Assembly (NCBI GenBank): GCA_003971905.1
Contig: RSEE01000012.1
Coordinates: 744,001 to 808,000, forward strand
DNA length: 64,000 nt
Reading direction: 5' to 3'
Source of the DNA: Moniliella sp. 'wahieum'
Taxonomy: Eukaryota; Basidiomycota; Moniliellomycetes; Moniliellales; Moniliellaceae
Numbering within the stretch: the stretch's first letter is position 1; every line of letters begins with the position of its first letter. Below are positions 11,605 to 22,720 of this stretch, one piece after another. The notes below the pieces were generated by a model. It did not search any database, was not told the origin of the DNA, and was given only the letters and a program-made list of their open reading frames with translations. A program made the translations under genes and the position numbers.

Positions 11605-14600
11605 CTACTCGCATTCGCCCGCCTCCTCAGCTGGGCGCTCCAGCAACTTGTCAAACCCGCCAATCAGCGTGATCACCGTAGCACCGGGCCCTCGGTGCGG
11701 CCCAGGGATGCGCGTGGCTCCCGTGGCGTCGGGCCCTTGGTGGTGGTGGTCAAAGTCGGGGTCGGGGTGGGTTTGGTCCGCCGGGGCGGGGCGAGGCCCA
11801 AGGCCTCGGTAAAAGCTGGGTCGTACGTGTCGTGAACTGGGAGCGAGCGCGGAAGCACCGGTGCTGGCACTGGCGCTGGCGCTGACGCTGACGCTGGAAC
11901 ATCCCCTTTCCTTCGCTCCTCCTGGTGCATCCATCCTGGCGAAGGGAGGTCAATCGATCCAAGGCGCCCCGGCGTGTCCGGGTCGCCCCACCCATACCCA
12001 CTGGGCAGAGTAGGAGGGGGAGAGTGTACCCGAATCGGGCCCCATCCCAAGCCTGGACGGCGGGGTAACGAGTTACCCAAGCGCTGGGACGGCCAGGAAG
12101 GGCGAGGTGCCAAAGGGGGTGAAGGCGGTGAGGAGAGCAACGCTGGCCCAGTTCTCCACCCCCTTTGGACCCTCAAAGAACAATGTTGTGGTGTGCGCGT
12201 CTCAGGATGAGCCGTGTTCGTCGTCTTGTCTGTCATAGCGGTGACGATCACGTCCTGCAGTCTCACCCCGACAGACAGAGGTGGAGCGTAGTGGGACGAA
12301 GGTGGACCAGGCGGAGGAGGGGAAGGGTCGGTACTGCACCACGACCCCATCGAGTCGGAAACGCACCCTGATCCACTCAGGCCAGCGGCCTGTCCAGATA
12401 AGCATGAGGACGGAGCGTTGTGCGAAAGGGGAGGTGTGCGGGTACGCGTGCGCAAGGAGGACACGAAGGACGACCACCACCCCGATTCACGAGGCAGGGC
12501 GTAGTGTGCAGGCCGAACTCCAGCAATATCGTCCTCCATTGCAGTCGCCCCACCGCTGTGTGCATAGGCAGCGCGGCGGGAAGCAGGGTTCCTTGTGGGC
12601 TATGCGGAGCGTCTCGAGCGCAGAGAGGCGCTGTGCGCCTCCTACGCCGGCACCAGCATTCGAGTCGAAAGGCACGAGAGGCGCGGTCATAGAGGACGGC
12701 ACAGAGAGTGGAACAGGTTCGCAGTCGAGAGTAGAATCCTCGGCATGTTCCGAGAAGGAAGCCAAGGGCTCCCGAGAACGTGAAAAGGAACGCGACAAGG
12801 TGGAAAGCGAGGAGACGGAAGCACTGAGCGAGCGGTGTGGCCGCATCCCCCGGGCCACTAGCCCCATTCGGGTGGATGAGTGCGCGCTATGCGCGACGGA
12901 TCGAGAGGAAAGCGAAGTCGACGATTCCGATGCGGGCGAGGCAAGCACATCCAGCCTCTTGCTCTGTGTCGTTGGTGGGGTGGAACGTGGAGGAGTACGC
13001 ATACCGTCCCACTTGGCTTCAAGCTGGGCAGAGCAGAGAGAAGAAAGAAGCGGGCTGGGAGACGCGCTTTTGCTTACGAGCCAGTCGCTGGGCGCGGCTG
13101 AGTGAGTCTAAAGGCGGTATGTGAGTGCGGGAAAACGAGGAGGCACAGGCGGTGGACAAGCTTGTGCTGGGCGGCGCGGCGCGTGCGCTTCTTGGTTCCC
13201 CATCGAGCGGTAGCAACTTCGGTAGGGTGTGAGTGCGGCTGCTGCTCTGCCTCCCGCTGGTCCGTCGGCCGGATCGGTACGGTCGAGGGGGAGTTTTGCC
13301 AGAAATGACGGGTTGGGCGATGGAAGTAGAGGCGCGCTGAGCAGGGTGGGAAGGGAACGCCACAGTGACCACTGTGCCCATGCCGGGGGCTCTCTGATCA
13401 AAGTAATTGGTTGCCACTTGGGTCGGATAGAGCGCCAAAGGCGATGTGATCTGACCCGAGTCAGTCCCTCGTCTAGCCGGAGGGCTTGCAGCGACCAGCC
13501 GCGGCCCCTGGCCAGGTCCGACTTAAGGAGGTGTGCGATGCAAGGATCGATCGCCCTCCTTGATATCGACCGAGCCCGGTCCTGACGGGGTCATCACGCC
13601 TTTCCTTCCCGGTGTTAGCGGAACATGAGAGGAGTAGGCTGTCTGGCCCGGTGTACCGAAGCGCCTCGAATACCGCGGGCCATACAAGCCAGCCGAAGTG
13701 GGGCCTGAATCGGTCCAGCTCCAGGCGGCAGGAGCGGGACCCGAATATCCCGAGTAGCTGTAAGCGTGCGTCGCGCCCGGCGTGGGCGCGGCGGGATAGT
13801 TTCCTGATGGGTAGGCATACGAGAACGCTGCCATGTCCGAACCGCTCAGAGCGTAGGACAGATGCGAAATAGAGCCGTGAGGGGTGGGCGTCCCTCTGTA
13901 CGCCAGGTTAGGCACACTCGAGTGCAAATCCAGCAGACGGCCCATGTTCTGTGCCGAGTCACGCACGTCCTCCTCTTGGCATGCCTGGGAACAGTAGAGT
14001 GGAACACGGCGAGATTGCGCCGCAGCTCGCTTCATGTCTTGTGCCAAGGCTTTGCGTTGTGTAGGAGGCAAGGTAGAGCCCCCGGATGAGGTACCACCCG
14101 GGGTGGAAAGTGCAGAGCGCACGTGCAAGGGGCCAAAGGGGGGGGTTGGGCGGGACAAAGAGCGGGGCTTGAGCCCACCATTGGCAATGTTCTGGCGCCC
14201 AAACGCCCTAGTAGACGTTGCAAACAACGGTCCCATTGAGCCCCCGGGGGTGCCAGCGGAGGTTGAGGCAGTGCCCGAAGCTAAGGCTACATCCGAATGG
14301 ACCGAAGGGGCATGAACTAAGCTGTGGGAGACCGTGGATGCTGGTGGCGGGGCTGCGGTTGGCGGCTGGCGTGAAGAACTCGATTCGGGTGGGGAGCTGG
14401 CGGCAGGTAACGATGGAGTACATGGCGCGCGCGGAAACAGCGTGCCTCTTCCCCACAGGTGGAGGGGGATTGTGAGCGGCTGAAAAGGCAACCTCACCTG
14501 CAGGTCGGGGGGGTGGAGATAGGGGTTTGGCCGTGGCAGGTGGGGTGAGATGGCCCGAGGATGAAAGGGAGGATTTGGGTGGGAGAACGGGGGCACCATT

Positions 14601-15089
14601 GGCCAGGACGCCAGTGCCAGGGGGAATCACACGCTCGCAGACGCTGCAGATTGTCTGGTTCCACACATCATGCCCATCGAGTCGTTGGCCGTGGACGCCT
14701 CGTCTTCCGAGGAGGAGGAGGAAGAGGAAGCAGGGAGACGGCTGCATCACTCGGCGTCGGACAGATCGACTGGATCGTCGGTGGCCGAGGGAGGCTGGGC
14801 CAGGAGGAAGGAGCGGTGGCGGCGCCGCGCCTCGTGCTCGTCCTGCCGGCGGAGCTTCTCCTTGAATTGGGTACGCAGCTCGGTGAGGTCGGGGCGACGG
14901 GGGGGCTGGCCGGGAGCGGTGACGGAGGGGGGGTGCGGCGGGGGCATGGGTGGTGGGGGGTGGTGGTGGGGAGGCGAGAAGGGCGCGCGGGCGGCGGAGG
15001 CAGCCACGGCCTGGGCGCAGGAGCGGTGGGGCTGGGGAGGGCAGGCCGGGGGTAGCGGAGGTAGCAGGGCCTGGGAAGCGGTTGGACAT
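11605..15089 (-). CDS. Long disordered protein with split ECL1-like zinc finger (frameshifted)
   Basis: A probable start at 15089 opens MSNRFPGPATSATPGLPSPA. A charged helix follows (ELRTQFKEKLRRQDEHEARRR, near 14880-14810), then an acidic serine run. Near 14650 comes the first cysteine pair, QTICSVCERVIPPG. About 220 residues of Ser/Pro/Thr-rich sequence separate it from a second pair, PLYCSQACQEED, near 13985. CxxC...YCSxxC with a following acidic residue is the pattern of the fungal Ecl1-type zinc-binding proteins (lifespan and stress regulators), where the pairs are normally close. Further low-complexity segments follow (AAFSYAYPSGNYPAAP; SASVSSLSTLSRSFSRSREP; GWWSSFVSSLRTRTRTPP), ending GGFDKLLERPAEEAGECE at 11605. 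At least six frame changes occur. Roughly 1150 residues. The zinc-finger assignment is moderate and the function inferred. Confidence 0.6.
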
Positions 15090-18000
15090 GCTGGGAAGCG
15101 GCTGTGCTGCAGCCGCCCCCCGGATCCCACACCCGCCTCGAACCCCAACGCGACCCACCCGGCACGGCGCCTGTGTCCCCGCGCGCACATCTCGCGCCTA
15201 CCCGGCGCTTCCCCCGCCTCTCCCCCACGCGTCACGCGTCACACTCACACCACCCCTGCGCCCCCTCTCAGTCTCCGCTCCGATCTCCCCAGTATTCATT
15301 CAGCTTCAGCGCGCGCAGTCCGTACTCGGCCGGCCTCATACGCATGCCCCCTCTCCCCCTCTTCGGAACAATGTGCGCCCCACATGATGCTCGGGCATGG
15401 CGGCACGATTCCCGCCCCGGCCCATGCTGGCCCGAAGCACGGAGCGGGCAGGCGAGATCATATTTTCCGTCCAGGGATTCTGCTTACTGGAAAGCCCTTC
15501 CTGGATCCACTTTTGTGCTCCTGTATCCAACGTTGTTTTCAGTGGTTCAGCGTGTTGTCCAGCCGTGCTCACTGAACCGGAGGCCGAGCACTCCGGCTGA
15601 GGCGCTGAGGTTGGTCCGATGGCCGGATGCATGTGACATGTGACATGGTGGCATGGGATGTGTGATGTTTAATGGCTCTGTTCCCAATGGGGAGCCTGCC
15701 AGGCCTGAGCCTCAGGCCTCAGGCCTCCGCCTCATCAGGGCGTCAGGGGCAGGAAATAGGGGGGAGAGAGTTGGATAATAGCAGAAATATAAACCAGCGT
15801 CCAAGGGTGACAGGTGATCAGTGGTGCAAATGATTGATCAGTGATCGAAGTGATCCGTACTCAGTCATCGATCGTCAATATCTGTACTCAGTTGCTACAG
15901 CATGATGTATGATGCATGATGCCAATGACACTGAGATACCGTTGGAGAGCTCAGGGACTCAGGACAAGCGGCTCAGGCTGAGCCAAAAGGGGGAGTTTTG
16001 TACCACGTGCCCCCTCCAGTTGTATATCGTCTTCAAGCTTCAAGCTTCAAGTGGCTTTGATAAGAAGCGCATGCGCCTTGGCTTTGTAGCTCAGAATCTC
16101 AGGGCTTTTGGTTTTGACATGCAAAGACCTGAGTGCCTGGGCCTGAGGCCTGACAGGCATGGCATGCACATAAGGCCTAACATGGACAGGGGAAAGTACC
16201 GCACGCTACATAGCTAACCATGCTGAATATGAGTCCACATGTGGCCTGTGCTTTTGGCATTGCATTAACCATTCACAGCAATCATTAATCACAATCGGTG
16301 TCCCGGTGGGGGATTCGAGGATTCAATATTCAGATGTGAATGATTAATGATGCATGATGCTAATCCAGGCTATGCCTGATTAAGCGCTAATAATAATAAG
16401 CCCCTCCTCCTGTGGCTTTCTCTTCCCCCTTTCGTTGTGCGTTGCGCCGCAGCATCGGAACCAAACAAAAGACAACGGTGCATAGGGACGTAACGTACAG
16501 CTTCTAGGTAACACATACATACTGCTATCCTTCATGCACCATGCATCATCGATCATCCATGGGCGCAGCATACCACCAAGTGCCTGCTGTACCAGCTGTT
16601 CCAGCTAGCCCAACGCGACGGTTGGGCGAATGTGAATGTTTTGGTCGATGATATCGATGATGGGCCAGCGCGATGAGTGGTTAAGCTGGCAAGTTGCTAT
16701 AATGAGTTGGTTAAAAAGCAGCCTAGTGAAGCGGTCTCAATCTCATGGTCACACCCGAGGCCTAAAGGGGCCGAACCTCAAGCTTGTGAAAAGTAACAAA
16801 ACGGACCCCTCCGCAGCAACAGGAGTGGGATGGGCAAGGCCACTAGTCATTAATCATTATTAACCGGCGTGCTGACGCGTAAATGGTGGTATTCAGCAGG
16901 AGTATGGCGTCAGTGTGCGCGTTGAGTTCAACGTGCAACGAACGATGAGGACATTTTAGTACTTCACTTGACCGGTAGGCCTCCGGCCTCAGCCGTTGAC
17001 GTTGAACGTTGAACGTTGAACGTTAAACATCAACGTTCAACGGCCGAGGTGGGTGGGATAAACTACAGACTGTTCGCGCTCGCACCTAAGACTGCGGGGA
17101 AAAAAAACTCTGACATGCCACGTGTCACACGCCACATTTCACAGACAAATCTCGTCCCAGAGCTCAAAATGACGGAATGGGCAGGACACGGCAGGGGCCT
17201 GGCAGGGCGCGGGAAGGCGCGGGCCGGACAATTTTTTCGACCGTGGCAGCCATCGCGCTGGCAAAAGCGGTCAACCGTCGCTGTCGGAATGGCTGCGTAC
17301 TCCGTACTCCTCTGGATGTGCCAGGAAATGCCCCGTGTCCCACGGGTGAGTGGTGACCAGTGAGCGCTAGTGAGCGCCGAGTGGCCGTGGCCTAACCCCC
17401 GCGCTAACAGCATCTCCAGAGATCTGAATGCTGAAAGCTGAAAGCACAGCGATTGCGTCGTTCACCACCTGAGGAAGATCGAAAAATACGAGGAGTCCTG
17501 CATATACGTCATGCGCCACCACAGCCTGATGATGAGTACCATGCATTGAGAGTCTATAATGGAGGTGAACCACACGCTGCGCGACACGGAAACGCAGAAG
17601 GCGCAGAGCGCGTAAAGGAGAGTGGTGCATGAGAGCACCGCGACGCCCTTGGAACGCCGGGAGAAGGAGCTGGTTCGACTGCTGGAACAAGCAGAATGCG
17701 ACAAGAACGCCAAGTACCAGGGGCGTATACTCAAGAGCCGTTTTTCCCCCTGGTTTTGACGACGCGAGGATACTACGGCACCAAGACAGCGGGCAAGTTG
17801 TTTGCGCATTGGAAGGATTTGGCTACTAAGTCTCAATGGAAATGGTTCCTCGCTTGGATGTCAAGCACGTTCATCCGTGTCCACACGCGCTTCCTGGGGT
17901 ACGGGACCGGATGGCGACCACCGGAGGGTCATGATATCCTGTCGATCCCTCTGGTTCCTTAACCGCAAGATGAACGGTTCGGTTTAGGCGTAGCGTTTCC

Positions 18001-18539
18001 CTGTCCCAGCCTTAAGCTCTGTCAATGACATGGATGCAGTATTGTTAGTTAAACATTAGAATCGCCTTTTCTGTCGGGCACCGCTAGGCCTGGAAATGTT
18101 ATGCTATAGCAGGGAGCATCGACGAGCGCAATAAATTTCGGCAGGCGAAGATGTATCGAGAAGAACGTGGACGAGATCATTTTTAGTCATTGTGTGGTGG
18201 AGAACCACACCGTTGAAGATCTGTTCAAAAACACAACAAAAACGTGATGTATACATAGGTGGAGAGGGATAGATATAGAAGGGTAGCAGTGAGGCCTTCG
18301 TTAAATGCGGATGCCGCCTTCGTGGTTGCAGAAGAGGGATCGGATGGCAGTGGGAGCGTCGGTGAACTGGCGGTGGCGATTTTGCACTGTATGCCACACC
18401 TCGTATAAAAATATAGCTGACCAGATTGGCAATATGTTACCCACTCCCGAGGTGAATATGTACTCGTACTCAAATTGAAACCGGCGATTCGGAGATGACA
18501 TTAACGCGGGCACCCTACCAATGGATATGCGTAGGGCTG
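15090..18539. other. Gene-poor region
   Basis: AT-richer than its surroundings. It contains TCAGGCCTCAGGCC repeats (15705-15740), CTTCAAG triplets (16032-16052), GTTGAACGTTGAACGTTGAACG runs (16990-17040) and TGATCGAT-like words. Apart from the decayed frame at 17440-17960 there is no supported coding sequence. The part next to 15089 should include the ECL1-like gene promoter. Confidence 0.5.
17440..17960 (+). pseudogene. Decayed unidentified open reading frame
   Basis: Three short stretches read like parts of one protein: VVHHLRKIEKYEESCIYVMR near 17458, then LERREKELVRLLEQAECDK near 17650 (a strongly helical, charged segment), then YYGTKTAGKLFAHWKDLATK near 17770. They lie in different frames and are interrupted by stops. 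The composition suggests a relic of a transposase-like or host coding gene, but I cannot name a family. Confidence 0.3.
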
Positions 18540-19150
18540 AGTCAGCGCTTTAGCAACTCGTACATGACAAGCTGGATAGCCGGATTCTTCACGCTGAGCC
18601 TCAGGCCCGCATGCGGTACCACGGGTATATACCCTCGCCGTAGATCGAGCGTGGTGTGCCCACAAGCCTCAAGTCGCTGGGCACCATGCTGGGGCCATAC
18701 CCCATTCGCGCGAGCGGGGGGCACATTGGCAAGCATATGCACCTTGAAGCTTGACGACCTTGTGCGGGTTCGTAATAAAGGTGCTGGCGAAGTCCCTGAT
18801 GCTGGCGTGGTCAACATTTGCTTGCTGGGCTAGAGTTTGATGCTCTCATCCGTGTCGAGAAACATTGATGTACCTTCCATCCACATATATCGCTGGTCAG
18901 CAGCTGTTCACGGCAGTGGATTAAGATTGGAGATGTTGAGGGAAGGGGAAAAGAACGAACCATAAAAAGTGTGCAATTCCCAACTAGTAGTATTAGCCAA
19001 GGAATTTTGCCCACACACCACAGAGGTTTTTGTTGCCCAGTCGCGATACAAGCCTGTCACCCCCTGCTTAAGCACGATGGCACGGAGGGACCTGTCCATG
19101 TCGCCCCCGATACGTCCACCTCTAAGCGTGTTAGCTGTGGCACTGTACAT
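18540..19150 (-). pseudogene. Decayed mitochondrial-carrier-family (SLC25) gene
   Basis: Three pieces resemble consecutive parts of a solute carrier. RAIVLKQGVTGLYRDWATK (near 19080) matches the end-of-repeat motif EGxxGLYRG. FITNPHKVVKLQ (near 18760) resembles the TNPxWVVxTR segment. LRLSVKNPAIQLVMYELLKR (near 18600) matches the NPAIQFxxYExLKR segment, which is typical of peroxisomal or mitochondrial nucleotide carriers. The pieces are in correct order but interrupted by stops and frame changes, and the signature Px[DE]xx[KR] motifs are not intact. Unlike the housekeeping genes nearby it also has many substitutions, so genuine decay is likely. Confidence 0.5.
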
Positions 19151-19240
19151 CCTGGTCGAAATTGGGACAGAGAGGAATGGGGCGAAGGCTGTGATGTGGA
19201 CGAGCGGGCGGGTCGACTTTTATATACTACGAGGAGGACC

Positions 19241-19280
19241 ACCGGGCCTACGGCCCGGTCGGCTGGGGCTTCGCCCCAGC
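19241..19280. repeat. Twin hairpin element (two 8-bp stems, 3-nt loops)
   Basis: Hairpin 1 (19241-19259) is ACCGGGCC-TAC-GGCCCGGT. Hairpin 2 (19262-19280) is GCTGGGGC-TTC-GCCCCAGC. Both have a perfect 8-bp stem and a triloop, and only CG separates them. The geometry is like the mobile GC-rich double-hairpin elements described in fungal mitochondrial DNA, but this copy is in nuclear sequence. Confidence 0.7.
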
Positions 19281-19291
19281 TTGGTGCTGCG

Positions 19292-19440
19292 TCGCCACCT
19301 TAGCCACCGTTCCCCCTTCGCCACCTTAGCCACCGTTCCCCCGTCGCCACCTTAGCCACCGTTCCCCCGGCCCACCATCGCCACCTTAGCCACCGGTCCC
19401 CTCCGCCACCTTAGCCACCGTTCCACCGTCGCTACCGTTC
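19292..19440. repeat. Minisatellite, about five units of CGCCACCTTAGCCACCGTTC
   Basis: About five copies of a 24-27-bp unit, each containing GCCACCTTAGCCACCG followed by a C-rich end of varying length. A partial unit (CGCTACCGTTCCACG) follows. Units differ mainly in the C-rich linker. Confidence 0.8.
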
Positions 19441-19483
19441 CACGCTGGAACCCTTCCACGCTGGAGAGGGCAAATAATATCAC

Positions 19484-19831
19484 CGATACTCTGGCTGCGG
19501 GAGGCTGGGAACGTGTCACGGGGCAGCTGATGTAAAAAGTGCAGGCCAACCAACCTATTTTATTACTTAGTGATACTCTGGCTGCGGGAGGCTGGGAACG
19601 TGTCACGGGGCAGCTGATGTAAAAAGTGCAGGCCAACCAACCTATTTTATTACTTAGTGATACTCTGGCTGCGGGAGGCTGGGAACGTGTCACGGGGCAG
19701 CTGATGTAAAAAGTGCAGGCCAACCAACCTATTTTATTACTTAGTGATACTCTGGCTGCGGGAGGCTGGGAACGTGTCACGGGGCAGCTGATGTAAAAAG
19801 TGCAGGCCAACCAACCTATTTTATTACTTAG
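19484..19831. repeat. Four tandem 87-bp repeats
   Basis: Units start at 19484, 19571, 19658 and 19745, each beginning with GATACTCTGGCTGCGGGAGG after one base and ending TATTTTATTACTTAG. The four appear identical except that the first begins C instead of T. The unit is 87 bp, a multiple of three, so a leftward frame stays open through all copies and would encode a 29-residue repeat. I regard that frame as a by-product. The identity implies recent expansion or an assembly artefact. Confidence 0.9.
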
Positions 19832-20191
19832 TGATAGAACTTTTGACCTTGATCGGTTCGAGGGGCTCATGCTCACCGATGCAACCACTCCTGCGCCTGT
19901 ACGGCGACTGTTTGCTCATAGTAGACGCTGGGATGGCGCAGGGTTAGGGGCAGGTGCGTGGAATGGCATAGAAGAGACATGGGAAGGGGGACAGGCCAGT
20001 TATTAGGACATGGAAGCAGTTTATTATAGATGCCTGGCTGGCCAGTCAGCTAGCCACCGTCATCGGTCAGCGGTCGCGGGTGGGGTGGTCACGTTTGAAA
20101 CTAGTACTTGAGCGCTCCGGCTGAGGCCCCGCATGCGCCCCGGTGCTCCGCCAGCGTGGCCGCCGTCGCCACCTCCAAGCTTGTGTAGGCG

Positions 20192-22720
20192 ATGCGACAG
20201 CGCGGCGGAGGATCTTACCTGCCGCTGCACCAGCCCGGCCTGTGGCGCCGCGTGCCAATCCCTCCCAACCTAGCGTCCACTCCGCGCCGCCGCCGCTTGC
20301 TGCTCCTTGTCCTCGGAGCCGCAGTGGGTGTTGCCCTGCCCGTCTACTATCTCGCTTCGCTCTCACGCCCACCAGCTGAAGCCTTCGCCCCGCTCGCCCC
20401 GTTGCCCCCGCTATCCCCCCATCCCCTACCACCCTTCCCCCCTAATCCTGACGGGCAAGGTGGCCATCTACCCCTGCTTCGCCCCGCCATCTTTGACCCA
20501 TCCGACGACGAGGAGCTGCTCACCGATGCGGTTGACGTGCCCCCGCTGCACCACGCTGCCTTCCCGCCCCAGTACTTCGAATCAGCACAGAACAACTTCA
20601 GCCGTATCTATCCCGACGCCCAACCCTCACGCTGGCCAGATACCATTCGATCTACTTGATCTGCTTCAGCATCCCCCACCAACGCGTCCCCTACTGCGCC
20701 CAAGCCCGCGCCCGACGTTCCTCCCACCGTCTGGACACCTTATCAGTGGAATCCCTCCCTGCACGCCAGCCGCACCCGCTTTGAGGATGATGCAAGCCAG
20801 GATAACCAATCCTCCCGGCCCGACTTTCGCAATGGTACGCCATACCAAGGCTGGCAGCTGCCCGTGCACCAGCTGACCCACATCCGCTCGCCCCTGCCTC
20901 GGGTCCAACACCCGTTTCCCAACCCCAGTCTTCATGGGGGTGGACTGGTTTCATCCGAGCGCGCCGAAATGCTTGCTTGGCGACAGAAAATGGTGCGCAA
21001 CGCCTTCATCCGTTCTTGGGAAGGCTACAAGGCCCACGCATGGGGTCACGACGAATTACGCCCGGTGAGCAATGGCAGTGCCGACCCATTCAACGGGTGG
21101 GGCGCAACGATCGTTGATACACTGGACACACTGCTAGTGATGGGGCTTCCAAGAGACTATGCGTATGCGCGCCAACATGTCAGGGACATTGATTTTACCT
21201 TGGTCAGCGGGGGCGCAGTGGGTATGGTCAGGCCGACGGCCGCATCCCCGTGTTTGAAACGGCGATCCGGTACCTAGGCGGTTTGCTGAGCGCGCACGAT
21301 CTCACAGCTGATCCATTGATGCTGCATCGTGCTGAGGAGCTGGCTCAGCTTCTTCTCCCTGCCTTTGACACCTTCAGTGGCGTCCCCTGGGTCGACTTCA
21401 GTTGGGTAAACCGATCCAGCCCGCACCGGCAGGAACGGTGCTGCTCGCCGAGGCGGGCAGCTTGCTTCTAGAGTTCACACGCTTGTACCAGGTCACAGGC
21501 AACCAGACCTACTTTGAAGTTGTGCACCGCGCTTCGGACTGGCTTGCCCGCAACGTCTCGGCGCCCATGTCATTTCGTGCACCCGGTACCCGGACAGGAA
21601 GCCTGCTTCCTACTTTTGTCCAGCCTGAGTCTCAGAGTTCATGGGGCGCATTTTCCTTTGGAGGAATGGCCGATTCGTACTACGAGTACTTGATCAAGGG
21701 GCATGCCCTGCTGGGTGGCCGGCTGGATTTGTACTCTACAACCTATGCCCAAGCCATGGAGGATGCCCACCTAGCACTGTTGGGGGAGATCAAGACGGTA
21801 CCCACCACACCGCTATTCATTTCAGGTGTGCTCCGAGGACCCAACAGTGCCTTGAGCCCCGTGCTGGAACACCTGGCCTGCTTTGCCGGTGGCATGCTGG
21901 GTCTCGGAGCCCGCCTGCTTCCTGCACGGCAAGTGAAAGACTTGGCGGCCGCCCAACGTCTGACTGAATCATGTTTTGGGCGTACAACGCGACCCTTTCG
22001 GGTCTAGGACCGGAGGCGATCACTTTTTACCGTTCTGATGACCACGACCGATATGCCCTCCCGAGCCTTCCCCTCACCTCCGCCGAACCGGGCAAAGCAG
22101 CTAACTCCGCTGCTCATGGCCCTGCGTATGGCCATCCCCAAATCGGCGTGCGTCACGCTAACGAGGTGTACAAAGGTCGACCGGAGACGATCGAGAGTGT
22201 GCTTTACATGTACCGCTTGACGGGGGAGGCAGTGTGGCAAGAACGTGGATGGCAAATGTTTGCCTCGTGGGTAACGCACTCTATGACGCCTTCGGGCTTT
22301 GCCCAGATTGGCAATGTCAATTCCTGGCCAATCGCCAAGGTGGACGCTATGGAGTCGTTTGTGTTGGCCGAGACGTTCAAGTACTACTATCTCCTTTTCT
22401 CACCCCCCGGCCACATTTCGCTGGATGAATATGTGTTTACGACGGAGGCACATCCGCTACTCATGCCTCAAAAGGGTCACTGGGCCCGTCCGGGATCAGG
22501 GTCGGCTAAGTTCTGGGATGCCAAGTGGGAAGACCCAGCTATGGCGCCCACTGGACGAACGAATCCCGGCCCGGATGGGACACAAGGTTCGACGGCCGCT
22601 AGTGCTGACATCAGTCGTCCTTCTGCTGAGGCCGGGGCGGGTTACATCGGCGGAGAGGGGGGGCTGGTGGGAGGTCTGACCAACGTGCAGAAGCACGCAC
22701 TGATGAAGACGCCCGAATGA
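20192..22720 (+). CDS. GH47 mannosyl-oligosaccharide 1,2-alpha-mannosidase, type II membrane protein (frameshifted)
   Basis: Trims alpha-1,2-mannose from N-glycans in the ER or early Golgi. The start MRQRGGGSYLPLHQ precedes a transmembrane anchor around residues 38-56 (LLLLVLGAAVGVALPVYYLA) and a proline-rich stem, giving lumenal topology. GH47 landmarks follow in order: FNGWGATIVDTLDTLLVMGL, GRIPVFETAIRYLGGLLSA, PVLEHLACFAGGMLGLGA, YKGRPETIESVLYMYRLTG and LAETFKYYYLLFSPP, then the calcium-ligand motif TEAHPLL. The reading frame changes near 20655, 21230, 21415 and 21975, each with homology continuing. The last part is open to the stop at 22720 and carries a glycine-rich tail. About 840 residues, long for the family because of the stem. 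GH47 identity is secure; ER versus Golgi is not. Confidence 0.9.

Larger units (their letters stand above)
19151..20191. other. Repeat-rich spacer before the GH47 gene
   Basis: Holds a twin hairpin (19241-19280), a minisatellite (19292-19440), four 87-bp repeats (19484-19831) and then about 360 bp of unique sequence that should include the mannosidase promoter. Leftward open frames here are created by the repeats and are not supported as genes. Confidence 0.6.

Noticed and set aside
12281-13105. 274-residue rightward open frame
   Set aside because: Antisense to the ECL1-like gene; composition (Arg, Glu, Gly) is typical of a shadow frame.
16980-17045. Telomere-like GTTGAAC runs
   Set aside because: Not the TTAGGG type expected; only a few units and partly inverted, so treated as simple repeat.
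19352-19888. 178-residue leftward open frame made of a 29-residue repeat
   Set aside because: It exists only because the 87-bp unit has no stop in that frame; no start context or homology supports a gene. Kept as a finding about the repeat, not as a CDS.
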